Shown here: piece by piece, positions 45,716 through 58,002 of the stretch
Position numbering within the stretch: the stretch's first letter is position 1
How the letters are laid out: each line of letters begins with the position of its first letter
Notes under the pieces: model-generated
Told to the model about the DNA's origin: nothing
The model's input: only the letters and a program-made list of their open reading frames with translations
The model's database searches: none
Made by a program: the position numbers and the translations under genes
Source of the DNA: Spisula solida
Taxonomy: Eukaryota; Mollusca; Bivalvia; Venerida; Mactridae
DNA: 64,000 nt
Assembly: GCA_947247005.1 (NCBI GenBank)
Contig: OX365950.1
Coordinates: 49,080,761 to 49,144,760 of the forward strand
Direction: 5' to 3'

Positions 45716-47236
45716 GCTCATATACGTACATATTCACGTTTGCGCAATATTTCACAACATATTGCTTCAGCAAATACGTAGTAACAACAGAATAAGATTT
45801 TATCAACTCAACATTTCAATTTCAAAGACATTTTTACAGAATATGTGTTCAATGGATACATTCTTATATTTCTGGATTTTTCCTTATCCACTTTAATCAG
45901 TTTTTTTTCTTATTAAATTGTGTTCATATTTGGACTATTTACTATTAATATATAGTTTAAACATATTTTATTACCCACAAAATATACAATATTTGTCGTA
46001 CAAATACATCTATAAATACATGTTATATACATGGGTAAAAGGGTCGAGCCACAAGTTCCAAAACTTAGTTACGGCTCTCCCCTTATTAATATATATATAA
46101 ACTGTGATATGAGAAAAAAGCTAACGCAAATTCACCAAATTAATGTACATTAGTCCCACTTGGTTGTTATATAGTATTGTAATATAATGAGCGCTAAAAT
46201 CACTTCTAAAAGGGTTTGGTTTGGCCCCGTCTTTTGGAACATTTTGTATAATTTATATCTTGGGGTTACTCAGAAATAACACCATTCTTTTATATTACTT
46301 CACCATCATATGTGACAATTAGATATATGGACACTAATGGTTTAAAAAACCAGACGGACTCCATGGAAACCTAATTAATAATTTCTTTGTGCCAAAAATA
46401 CGCGTCCATTTTCTTATTTTATCTGTCATATCCCGGGGGCTCGTGGACAAAATAATTTGGTTGAATATTCGGTTCGTTTAATGTTTCTTGTTCGGTTTCG
46501 AGCCATGTTAACAACTAGACGTAATTTGAGAGGCTGCCGCATGCGATGTTATTAGTTTTTTACGCAGTTAGTGAAGTCGGAACTCGTACTAATTCTTTGA
46601 TTAGTGACTCGCAAATTGCTTAAAGGAGGACAATATAACTGCCTTCATACAATGTCTGACATGACTTTGCACAACTGGGGTACTAGAAGAACTGTCGAAC
46701 ATGGTCTGGTTTCTGATCAATCAGAAGTGTAGTAAATGTCGTCTAGTTTTGGTCGTTATAAGATATTTGCCAAAAGCATCATGTCTATTGTACAAATTGA
46801 ACGAAATTTTCGAGGAAGTGACTGTGGAACGCATAACACCATTCATACATTGAATAAGACAAACATATAGCTAAAAATTCTCCGGACTATATACGAAATG
46901 TAGTAAGTATTTGTGCGTAAATCAATATGTTATGTTTGGATTCCGCTTCTAGCGTATCTATTTGGTACTGAGTTACAGGGGGACCTTTGCAGCATGATCT
47001 ATTTGAAAACCAGCATTTCTTTCGTAAAAAGTTCTACAACTTATATGATACTAGTGACTACCTGTCGACACCTCATTCATGCAGTATCCATTCAGGTATT
47101 TATCTCTCATTCAAATACAATTCCTTCGCTGGTACCCGGTGCGTCCATTCGTCTCTTTTCGATGAAGCATCCAAACAATTCGGAATGCAAACAGTCGGGG
47201 GACGTTCTGTGTGTCAACGTTAATACAAGGACACTC
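45716..47236. other. Unannotated stretch
   Basis: AT-rich, no recognisable gene or repeat apart from simple AT runs near 46090. Confidence 0.5.
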
Positions 47237-47508
47237 CATAGGCACATGGTTTCAAATTATACGAGTTTCGAATTATTCGAGTGTACCGTATACATAGAGA
47301 AGGTTGTGCAACGGCCATGTTTAACCGAAACGGATATGACGTTATGAAAGCTGGTACCCAGTTTTTCTATCGTTGTCACAGCAAACACGGACTCCAGTTC
47401 CTGTAACGTCATATCCGTTGCAGCTAAACATGAGCGCTGCCCAACTTTCCTTATATATAGGGTACATTCAGATAATTTTAAACCACAATTTGAAACAATG
47501 TGCCAATG
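47237..47508. mobile_element. 272-bp foldback MITE, CATAGG family, copy 1
   Basis: Begins CATAGGCACATGGTTTCAAA; ends with the inverted ...ACAATGTGCCAATG. Inner arms GGTTGTGCAACGGCCATGTT / AACATGAGCGCTGCCCAACT pair. Flanks GGACACTC (47229-47236) and GGAAACTC (47509-47516) match 7 of 8. Confidence 0.85.
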
Positions 47509-49325
47509 GGAAACTCCCCAATCTTCAACCAGGATTAGTTTACCACAGTAGTGACGTATACATACATATTGTCCTGTCATCAAATTCAGCTGGTTTCCAA
47601 ATTCATTGACGCATAATGAGTAATGATATTTATTACATGGTGTTGTTTTGTGAAATAAAATGTTATCCTAATTTTCTGTGACATGTGAACAATCTGCAAA
47701 GCGTAACATTAGATTTTGAAAATTAAATGTTTTGAACTTTTCATTTACAGCTTCCACAACAAGACATCAGGTTAGGTTGTGTGATGTTTACCATTTTCAT
47801 TTGAAAGTTAACATTTCATGACACGAGAAATAATCACTTTAAAATGACCATGTTACAATGTAACCCTCTCCTTCAATGAAACACGATATGGGTAAAGAAA
47901 CAGAGAGAAAATTATATATTTGAGTATATATGAGATTTTATTGTAAGTGTTATTGCTATGTTTAGCCAAAGTTTCAATAGTTTGATTTATCTCATGAAGC
48001 CCTGACATATGTTTACATACAATTTTCGGGTCCAGTGTCTATTCATTTGCCTCTAAAATGTATTTCTAATAATCTTGTTTTATAATTAGACGTATAATTA
48101 TTAAGACATTCAGATGTTCCCGTTTTATGGGTCAACGTTTCCATAAATTAACCAACTTTAAGTTCAGGGTTTTGTAGTTTGATCACTTTGGTAAAGCAGC
48201 CTTTTTTGTCGTGTGTTCTGTTCGTTTTGGAAAATTAGCCTGACAGAAATGAGACATCATTGAAATATAGTTCACAAGAGACATGTTGCATCTCATGGCA
48301 TGCAACCAATATATTAAGTTTAAATTCTACAATTACGTTTGTTTCACGGGAGAACATGCTACTTGTATTTATATAATTCCAAACATGGCAATCGTCTCAC
48401 TGCATTAACTATATAAAAAAAGTATTATTATATTAAATAATGAAGTACATTATTGTTAATACTAGGAAAATAGCTCAACATTTGTTATAATTAATGAAAA
48501 ATTTGAATGCACGACAAGTTTAATGATAAATATCTTTCACAAAAAAGACACGACGAATACTCGTAAAACCAAATGATTTTGATATTGGATTGGAGAAAAA
48601 ACACTTGGCATTGCGACTGGAACATACAACCATTTTGAGACACAAAAACACTATTTTGTGCAGTATATCTGTCGATTAAATAGGATTTCATTTGCATTTA
48701 TTTTGATTGTTTATATTTAGTTTAGAGCAATTATGACAACAGTGGTCAAGGCGTTTTGCCTGTGATTCGAACAATCCAAAAAACATTAAATTTGCTCCAA
48801 ATGTAAGACAATGTTCAGTGTTTTCTTCTGCATGCTATACTTGATCTGCATTTTCTACAGCAATAAACAATTAAAAACAAATCTGAATAAACAACATTTA
48901 ATGCAAAACATTAAGGAGATCAATGTTTAGTTTAAACATCTGTGGCAATTCTCACGCACCGAGTATGGTATGGTATAATTGGGCTTGGAATTGGCATGGA
49001 ATCGTCGTCATTAGTAGTTGGAATAGGAGTCAGGAAGCATCCGCTAACATCCTTCAACATTCATCATAAGGACAGAATACATTTCATAGTGACAAAACTC
49101 ATCCACTACAAGTCTGAAATTGTCACCTTATACTGGGTAATTGTATTACGGTAACTATAGTGACAACTCCTCATCAACTACGTCATTGTTTCTACACCCC
49201 ACGTGCTCATATAGCAACCATTATCTCTCATATTTAGAACGTCAACCAACCTTGGCTCTTTATTGCTCTGCTGTTAAATGTTGCCTTCGCTGTCCGATTA
49301 TTATTATTGTATAGTATAATTATGT
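47509..49325. other. Unannotated stretch
   Basis: AT-rich without a recognisable gene or repeat. Confidence 0.5.
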
Positions 49326-49471
49326 ATGCCGAACATAGCCTTTATTTGCCAGTCAGCTTTCTGCTGAAATATGGCAAGCATATGTATTGAGTGCCTACAC
49401 CCCTTTTATTTATTGAATTCGGGTCGTCAGATTAGACGCCAAGCGCGCTTACCATTTAGCTACGGAGGCAC
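49326..49471 (-). mobile_element. SINE family B, - strand copy
   Basis: On -: GTGCCTCCGTAGCTAAATGG, GGCGTCTAATCTGACGACCC, then GCTTGCCATATTTCAGCAGA and GGCAAATAAAGGCTATGTTC. Same head and body as 61561. Confidence 0.8.
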
Positions 49472-49697
49472 ATTAATAATATAGGGAACTACACATGTTT
49501 TATCAACCAGTATGGTAATAATAATTATCATTATTACATACACAAATTATTAACCGTATGTTATGTCATTGTATAATATTTAGGTTTGTACGTACCGATG
49601 TCCTTATGGCTCATGCCGTCTCTTGAATTCGAAACTTCTTCTCATGATATTTACATGTTGTTCGTCCTCACAAAACTGTATATTCTTTCCCTTGTAA

Positions 49698-49935
49698 AAA
49701 GACTCTGTTAGTGAATAAATACTGTATCTATTACATAATATATACATGTACTTATTATTAAGATAATACCATATAAAATTGATGTGTTCATGTGTTCGTT
49801 TTGAAGTTACCATAGAAAGACTCTTTTGTTAAAAAAAATTAGTACTGTATCTATTACATAATCGTAAATATATACTCGCTATTAAGATAACATATAAAAT
49901 TGATGTGTTTATTTGTTCGTTTTGAAGATAACATA
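49698..49935. repeat. Tandem duplication of ~120 bp
   Basis: Both halves carry TACTGTATCTATTACATAAT, ATATAAAATTGATGTGTT and TGTTCGTTTTGAAG in the same order. Confidence 0.7.
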
Positions 49936-52900
49936 AAAGTCTGAAATAAATTTATATTTTGCTAATTACTATTACACAATCAACTCGTTAATGAGACGAC
50001 ATGATTAGAATATATATTAATGATGATGAACCAACTTCAATCTTCAATCTAAATTGAAAAATTGTGAACATGATATAGTTAGAGATAATTATCAATACAT
50101 TTTATACTTGATGGTGCTATGGATGTGATGATGACATTTGAACAACATCATAAGTCATTCAGTATCTTTGCAATCAAATAATTAGGATGACTGTGTGTAT
50201 CTTATAGACATACACAGTATGGGAGTTAGGTTTTGTGATTGTAAGAGTACAAATTATTTTAACATGACAATTTCCACCAATCATATACAATTTAGTTGCA
50301 TAGTGATTAGATGATCGTATCTCTTCTATTTTATATGTGTGTTTCAGTAATGCCATTAATATAAAATACTTTAGTCATACAAATGAACTTATTTGTTTGC
50401 GTTCGACGTGAGATGTCGAATATTAAATGCATGGTCATCCGTGTTCCAAATTGACCAATGGCATCCGAGGGAATTTGTGCAAATGAGTCAGTTACATTCA
50501 GTATCCAATAAACATATGTATGTATACAAAAGGTGTTTTTTAAAACAGTTTGAGAGATTATAAAATATGAGAATCATCTTCAATCTAAAAAATTTCACTT
50601 TTGAGTTTCAAATTTCCCACGTTAACCGAGAAATAGGAAATGAAATAATACATTTAGTACCACGTGACATAATTTGACTGGTTACTAGTATATCTTTATC
50701 ATAATCAGTGGGCAAAATACATTTGACCAACATAATTTGAGACCACAACTTTGAGTTTTGAGTATTGAGTCTGGTCTCAAATTTTGCAATATAAAGTTTC
50801 GTGCCGTGCTTTGTGTTTTTTCGCTGATTAACACGTGTTACCTGTATAATTGAATTAAACTGAAATGTCGGGTGGTCGGCTGATACTTGAATTAGATTGA
50901 TTGATTATAAATCTGTACGCTCGCTTGACCCTGGATGAAACCGGAGATTCCGGTACAAAACACCAATCGGAGCCTGTTATTGTTCGGCCACAATTGTTTG
51001 TTTTGTAACAATGTCTATATTTGCATTCGAGATTTTCCACCAGTCGACCGTGGCTATGATAAATGTATATATTTCCCTGACACCCATTTAGTACACGGTT
51101 CGAATTACTAATTATCTGCCCGGATTGAGCTGTTACTGTAACTCGAATGCCAAATTTACCACATAACAAATGTGATTTTTTTACCCTGTGGGCAACCGCA
51201 TACTATGACGTCCCAAAGTCTGGCTACCAACACGACAGAACTCATGTCTTATTTTTAATTATATCAATTTTCAGAATGAATGTTATTTTTATAAAAACGC
51301 GAAACATTATATTTTAAACTGTTTAGCGACCTAATCACTCGCAGCGGTATGCCGGTGTGAGAAATGTCATATTTACACCCTGTTAAATGATATATTTAAT
51401 ACTTACGTATACAAATGAATTACCATCTGAAAAGAAAGTTTACAGGCCGAGGTGAAACACTCGAGTTGTGAAGTCATAAAACAAGTTATCGACTGTCAGT
51501 AAGAAGTTGGGTTGGATTTCAAATTTAGAGCAAAACATATTTGTACGAAGTAGGCAGACGATGAAGCCTCTAGTCTGGTATAACATTTTAATAAAAACAG
51601 CAAGTCGAGTTATTCTATTTCGCAAAATACTAATCAAAACCATTTGATGAGCGATATTTTCGATTAAATCGTGACGTCACATGTCGAGACGTTTAATGAA
51701 ATAATGCACTTGATTAAAATGCGTGACGGCCATCTTGGACGCCATCTTGGATTTTATCCTTTACTCCTCATCCATTTTTAGAACTGTTGTCTAGTTTAGA
51801 CTGCATTTCTGTATTTGGTAAACATGTATTTGATAAAAATGTTTATGTTGCAATTTGTTTTACCCTAAATGCTAATTTGACTGGGCTACCATTATTCTTC
51901 ATGACTTCATTGGCCGATTTATTTGTCGATAACGGTTGCAATCATGTCGATACTGGCAGAGTTACTGTATAATCATACTGCATTAAATAAATCTAAAGTT
52001 AAATATTAATTGAATTGAAAATAAATTGATATTTTAGATATGATTTACAGAGCTTCTACGCATTCCATTTTCATTGCTTATTTCATGATCCATAATTAAT
52101 TAGACAATATGACTCAGTCATAACTTAGAGCATCAATATGATTCGTAAAATACGAATACACATTAGTGATAGGCTCGAGCTATGCCAGCGGGGTCTTGCA
52201 CTAACACAGTTTATAAACGAGTCAACTTCTGGTTATCGCAATAAGCCATACACGTTGTCCGGGTCTACTCTCCATCTTTCCGTTTTTACCTTTCTTTCTC
52301 ATTTTCTTGCACACCCTTAAAGAAATGTCAATCCATGACAGTTTAACGTATACATTTGTTGTATATGTATATGTAGATGTATAGGTTGCACCGTGTGTGA
52401 AACATGCAGACATATTGTATGCACATGTTGTCTGTCGGTAGCTTGTAGTGCAAAGTGTGACACCGTTCATCATACCAGAAGAGTGTTGGAGTTGTCAGTT
52501 GCTGCATATTTTTGTTGATTTATGTCTGTTTTCACTCACTAGTACATACCAGGTGATATTGTACTAACATTGATGCATACTGTTTTTAAGCATACAACTA
52601 ACCACCTGTGTTATACACTGAAAATATTGACTCAATCAGTCTCAAGTTTTTTTTATTTGTTAATTGTCTAGGTCAACCAGCTTTATACATATATTATAAA
52701 ATATATTTTTAATTTGTCTGCTGACAATTCATGTTTTTTATCCCTAAACTATAAATTGTATACATGTATGTATTTGTTATTATGTTTGCATGCCTATATC
52801 TCTTTCAAATCGTTTTAACCATGTCTTAATAGTGATTGTACAGCACTTTTGGATCACCCCTCGTATTTATTACTATTACATTTATGAACGACTCGTTCCT

Positions 52901-53731
52901 GAGATCATGTTATTACTGCACTCACAAACCATCAGCAAGGAAGTAGATCTGGCAAATTCTTCAGAATGATTCATCATCACAATATAGCATATTGATATAA
53001 AGATTGTAATTAACTTTATTACATGTATTGTGCAAGCCTTGACAAATAGCAATGTTCACACTTATAATATAAAAGCATATTGACATAAATGTTGCAATTA
53101 ATTTACATAGTATGCAGAGGTTTTACGACTTGTCAATGCATAATTTATCTGATATACGCATTATCTGTTGAGCATAAACGTATAGCGAACTGATTATGTC
53201 TTTAAGATAAAACACTTCACAAGTTCGTAAAATAATGAGCTCATCCGAACTTCACACTTTCTGGTGAAATAATTGAGCAGACTGTGTTTATTAGTCACGT
53301 GGTATAGTTTTATAGTCACGTGGTACTGTTATATATCATTGTCAGCTATATGATTATATTGACATTGAAGTGTCATGCTATAACCATGGAACTTTATTTA
53401 CCGCGTTATTGTTTATTTATAATATGGTGGCATACAGGGGACACAAGTTATAGTCCGCCGATGATAACACTAGCATTTGTTTGACTCAACAGTGAGTTAC
53501 CAGTGAGTTACAAATAAATATGAAAAATAAATGCATTGTGTATAATCATTTTTAATGCACTATAGTTCTTTCAATCTGCGCTGACAACAAGCGGTCCGTG
53601 GACCGTGCAGTGTTTATATTATCCATGTATGCTTATAGTTAAGGCTTGAGGTATCTGCAGCTATACTTCATATACCGTTATATTGTTTATTATGGTGGCA
53701 TACAGGGGACACATGGAAAATCAATTTATCA
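49936..53731. other. Unannotated stretch
   Basis: No gene recognised. Contains a hairpin (ATTTGAGACCA / TGGTCTCAAAT, 50734-50782), an AAGTCATACAG-family fragment (52205-52260) and a duplicated TAGTCACGTGGTA (53296 and 53314). Confidence 0.5.
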
Positions 53732-53950
53732 GGGTACTGTCTTATCAATGCACTTACGGAAATCTTAATGTTTCGCTCAAATATAAATTCTATATAATTC
53801 ATTAATAAGTGCAAATTGGTGACGGATATGGTTTGTAGGAGTTCATTTACTGAATCATTACAATGTATTAGTATTTCAGCTCCAATTTCCATCGTAAATA
53901 TTTGATCGTTAGTTTACGATTACCGCAATGTATTTGATAAAACAGAACCC
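53732..53950. mobile_element. MITE, second copy of the 15620 element
   Basis: GGGTACTGTCTTATCAATGC then ACTTACGGAAATC at left; GATTACCGCAATGTATTTGA then TAAAACAGAACCC at right are inverted. The body (GCAAATTGGTGA, TGAATCATTA) matches 15620-15852. Confidence 0.72.
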
Positions 53951-54303
53951 AGGTGTTCATGTGTAATATAAGTGTAATCTTTCATATGTCCCATCTATGC
54001 CACCGTAGTTTACTACCGCAACATATTAGTGACAAGTGAAGTAAGAATTATCGGCAGTCATTTCGGTTAACACAGTTTTTGCAACATGGGTTTTTTCAGT
54101 TAGCAGTATACAAGGGGGTCAGCGGACCTATCGAAATACATGACAGTAATTATCAATTACAAATTACTTACTTACTTTCTTTTAAGTAAATTGAAACAAA
54201 TATAGAAGACGAATGTCCGCACTCGGCCTAATGGCATAAAAAGGACATGACCCGGTCTGTCTGGGAAGCGTGCCAGAGGAATCGTAACTACTTACACACT
54301 TAC

Positions 54304-54543
54304 TTATTCCTCTTCGTCCCCTGTGGGACATAAGTCTGCAATGGCCTCTCTCCCCTTGGTCTTGTCTTTTGCCATTATCTGCGCTTCTCCCAGAGGCAGT
54401 CCTATTTCTGCGAGTTCTGTCACCATAGTTCTGCGCCATGTTGTATTCGGTCTACCAGGTTTACTTTTTCTGGGTGGTGTCCATCGAACAGAAACCTTAG
54501 GTAATCGGGATTGGTCCAATCTCAAATCATGGCCTAGCCACCG
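54304..54543 (-). pseudogene. LINE ORF2 C-terminal fragment
   Basis: Reading the - strand from 54543: RWLGHDLRLDQSRLPKV, then WTPPRKSKPGRPNTTWRRTM, GLPLGEAQIMAKDK and a stop at 54304-54306. This is the common C-terminal tail of several non-LTR retrotransposon ORF2 proteins (RWxPPGKRxRGRPxTTWRRT...). Upstream RT is missing, so it is a 5'-truncated insertion; the body of the element is not in the window. Confidence 0.8.
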
Positions 54544-54687
54544 TAACTACAGGCAAATCCTTATCTAAGTGAAAAAGTCTTCAGGCCGTTTAACCATTTT
54601 GTCATATTGCCATTTCTTTGTACATGTACCAGTGTTCGGAGTACGATGCTGATGTACATGTATAGTTTAATTTCTGAGGGTATACAT

Positions 54688-54760
54688 ATACGAGGGACAT
54701 TCAATAAATAATGCGAACTATCAATTATCTCTAAAACCCGTCAAGATAATTCAAAAATGA
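54688..54760 (+). mobile_element. mariner-like terminus
   Basis: TATACGAGGGACATTCAATA followed by AATAATGCGA resembles mariner-family ends. The opposite end was not located. Confidence 0.35.
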
Positions 54761-54811
54761 CATTTCGCATAATAAATATTTAAGGCAATTCCAATACTAG
54801 TATACATGTAA

Positions 54812-55025
54812 AGCCTGTGTCCCACGGAGCAATTTTGCATCGAAGATGTAACTGAAATTAATGAGCTATCAGGACGTCGGGAACAGGTTCCTCGTGGTCT
54901 AGGTGCAGCTTTGGAGAAGTCAAGAGACAGTTTGTGATATTGGAAGGAATTGTGACGAATCGTGTGGTATCGGAAGAAATCGCGACACCATCGCAAGTGT
55001 GGAATTTCTCAGTGGAACCTAGGCT
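54812..55025. mobile_element. MITE with TAA flanks, second copy of the 20110 element
   Basis: AGCCTGTGTCCCACGGAGCA at left against AGCCTAGGTTCCACTGAGAA (reverse complement of the right end). TAA lies on both sides, compatible with a PIF/Harbinger-type 3-bp duplication. Confidence 0.65.
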
Positions 55026-55615
55026 TAAACTGGATGAACGGATGTTTGTTAAATTTATTTTGAACATGAACAACATTATGTTATATATTATCTGACTACA
55101 TTAAACCATGAGACTCAAGCCTATGCTTATTCAAGCATTATGAGTCTCAGTTCAATGTTCGTTGATTTAATTGTTAAACTAGACCACGAAATATAATGCC
55201 CACGACTAATCGACCTCCTAAATGCAGAGCATTGGTTTACTTTTCCATGTTTTGTAATCCACGAATTTTGACTCCACGAAAATGCATTTTTATCAAAATC
55301 CACAAAAGTATGTAATTTTACAGTACTCTAGAACATCCAAATTCCAGTTGGCGGCTGATAGAAAGGTCAACAGTTATATTTCATATCATATACATTTTAC
55401 ATATATCTTCCAATCTTTCTCATTAAGCATTGACTGACCTTGTCTGGTCGTTGAAAGATTTATTTTATCGTCTGGTCATCTGTTAACACACATACCTATT
55501 GTATGAAAAGTAAACATAAACTTTGACGATAATGTGCACAATGTAAGGGTGGGATTCCCGAAGTTGCTTTTCAACAGTGTTGTTATTTTTTGCAAACGTT
55601 TCTCAGTTATATACA

Positions 55616-55793
55616 GTACAACCTCTACGGAGCAACATATTTTGGATCTGCAAATATTGGCCGATGTGTAGAGGTTGTTGCTTTCCAGACGTTAAATTTT
55701 GAGTAAATATTATCTAAAGGGAAATTTTGAAGGTGTTGTAAAGAGGTTATTGCTCTACATAGGGCTGCTCTGGGGATGTTGTATTGTACATGT
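55616..55793. mobile_element. Short MITE-like element, TACAGTACAACCTC terminus
   Basis: CAGTACAACCTCTACGG at left and an imperfect inverted TGTTGTATTGTACATG at right. AGAGGTTGTTGC/AGAGGTTATTGCTC recur inside. Weak. Confidence 0.35.
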
Positions 55794-57730
55794 ATAACGT
55801 AGAGTTGAATAAACAACCAGTATACCAGGAACACAAGACAACTTCCCAACCTATGGAGGACATGACCATAGCGTAGAGGATAATAAACAGGAACAGTCGG
55901 ATAGGGAAGAGAGAACTCAACAAAAACTGATGAGCAAGAAAGGCACAAAAAACGAACGCACATAACCCAGTGTAGCAATACCACGTGACTTTTGGCTACA
56001 GTTACAAGAAGAAATTTGTAAACATTGGAAACAGCTTTACTGATCTTTCGATTTATTACTCTGTGAAACCTACACGTTCCACGGTTTAACAGGGTAATGG
56101 ACAAAACGGCACATACGTTGAAAAAGACTGATGATTTGATATAGTTGAAAGCAAATAATTTTTCTCTTAGCATGGCGTATATTTCATAGAAATCGATGAA
56201 GAATAAAATACTTATAGCTATTTTATTTTCCAATGTTTTCAATCAGTTTCTTCTTATAACTGTAGTCAAAAGTCATGTGATATTGCTACACTTAAACCTG
56301 ACCAAATGAATCGTACCATGATCTTCCAGGTGACAGTTCCTCGATCAACCAGATGTACTAGACGGCAATAACTATATAGTATATGCAAACTATAGTCAGA
56401 TCTGAAAGTGGGGTCAGAAAAAGTCAAACGTGAAATTACGTTCGTATTTTATTAACACTTTCATTAAAAATAGGTTGAGCTATATAACGCATAACAAATT
56501 TCAATACATTTTTTGACATATCAAATACAATGTTGCTAGTATTCATTCTGTACATTGATACATGATCAAGTTTAGTTTTTATCAAACTACTTTTTGATCA
56601 TAAAGCATAAAAACAAGATAGGTGTAAAATTAGCCTGCCAGATGTATCATAAAATGATAAAAAAAATAATGATACATAAAAACTTCAAAACATGTTATGC
56701 AATTAATTATAATTGAAATCATACAAACGCAAACACGGTGGTAAGGCTATCATTTTTTTGTAAATGAGTTAACATAAAAAGTATTCAATTATGACTATGC
56801 ATTTCTTTTTTTTCCTTTTTTTTTTGCAAAAATTTGATATCACTGCGAAAGTTCAAGGTTTTTTTGAACAACTTTTCTATTTCATCATTCCTACATTGCC
56901 ACTTGTTACAAAAATGTAGTATGTTCAAGTGTTTACATGGTTGATGATGAATTAATGGTTTCCATTTTTCTTGCTATTCTCCGTTCATCAGTGTTTTCGA
57001 CAGAATGATTAGAGTAATATAAAATTTCATTTTCCACTGTAATTGCGTTGATAGTATCTATTGCTCGTACAGACTTCCCGGCCGGGGGTTAATTGCCAAT
57101 TAGACAACAATTTATCTTGTTATGAAATTTGCGATAAAAATGAAATACAGCTGAAACTATAATCTCCATAATACCGTTCTCAAATTGACTCGATGCAGTA
57201 TTTGAGCGGCGTAATGGTACACTTTATTCGTCAACCTTAGTCATAGAAATTAGTCCGTGTTTAGTGGTATTGATTTTGTTGATATCATTCTTATGTCACC
57301 CATAAGTGATGTTTTTCAATTCATTTTTGATTTATTTTCCAACTGACAGTAGATCATCCATATGGAAATTAACCATGTACATGTACACTTAACCAGAACT
57401 TACTACCATTATACGCTGGACACTTAGGCAACTAAGAAATGTATATAAATATAAAAGATATGTTCTGTTCTGTTCTATAACGATGTTATGGTATAAGGGC
57501 CGTCTGCCGGGATCGAACCAGCAACTCCCAGATATTTTATGGATAGCATTTCGAATTCCTGTGGTATTAAAAAGTTTCTCCCTTTTAAATACTGCCCGTG
57601 AAGCAGAAGAAATACTGGCTTATTAATACAGCAGTCGTGGCCACCGGGTAAATCCCAGACCTCCCCGCACCAAAGCGTATGCTCGAGAACCATTATGTTA
57701 AAAGGGACGTTCAAAACATTTGGTTTGTAT
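55794..57730. other. Unannotated stretch
   Basis: No gene recognised. A 9-bp-arm hairpin (ATGTATCAT / ATGATACAT) lies near 56642-56678. CGGGATCGAACCAGCAACTC at 57510 may be a decayed tRNA-like head on the - strand. Confidence 0.45.
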
Positions 57731-58002
57731 CATAGGCACATGGTTTCGAATTATCTGAGTGTACTCCATGTATATAAAATTATCTGAGTGTATCCTGTGT
57801 TTTGAGAAGGTTGTGCAGCGGCCATGTTTTGCCGCAACGGATATGACGTTACGAAAGCTGGTACCCAGTTGTTCTACAGTTGTGAATGCAAACATGGATA
57901 CCTGTTCCTGTGACGTCATGTCCGTTGCGGCTAAACATGGCTGCAGCACAACCTTCTCTTTACATAGAGTACTCTCAGAAAAAGTGAAACCATGTGCCTA
58001 TG
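57731..58002. mobile_element. 272-bp foldback MITE, CATAGG family, copy 2
   Basis: CATAGGCACATGGTTTCGAA at left; GAAACCATGTGCCTATG at right. GAAGGTTGTGCAGCGGCCAT and ATGGCTGCAGCACAACCTTC pair inside. Flanks GTTTGTAT (57723-57730) and GTGTGTAT (58003-58010) match 7 of 8. Confidence 0.88.

Noticed and set aside
45390..45806. - strand open frame with repeated EITVNPTYL
   Set aside because: Product of the 27-bp tandem repeat; no sensible N- or C-terminal sequence around it.
47257..47583. Open frames overlapping in both directions
   Set aside because: They arise from the foldback MITE, whose two arms encode mirror-image peptides.
57480..57540. tRNA-like CGGGATCGAACC sequence on the - strand
   Set aside because: A-box not convincing and no matching SINE body found.
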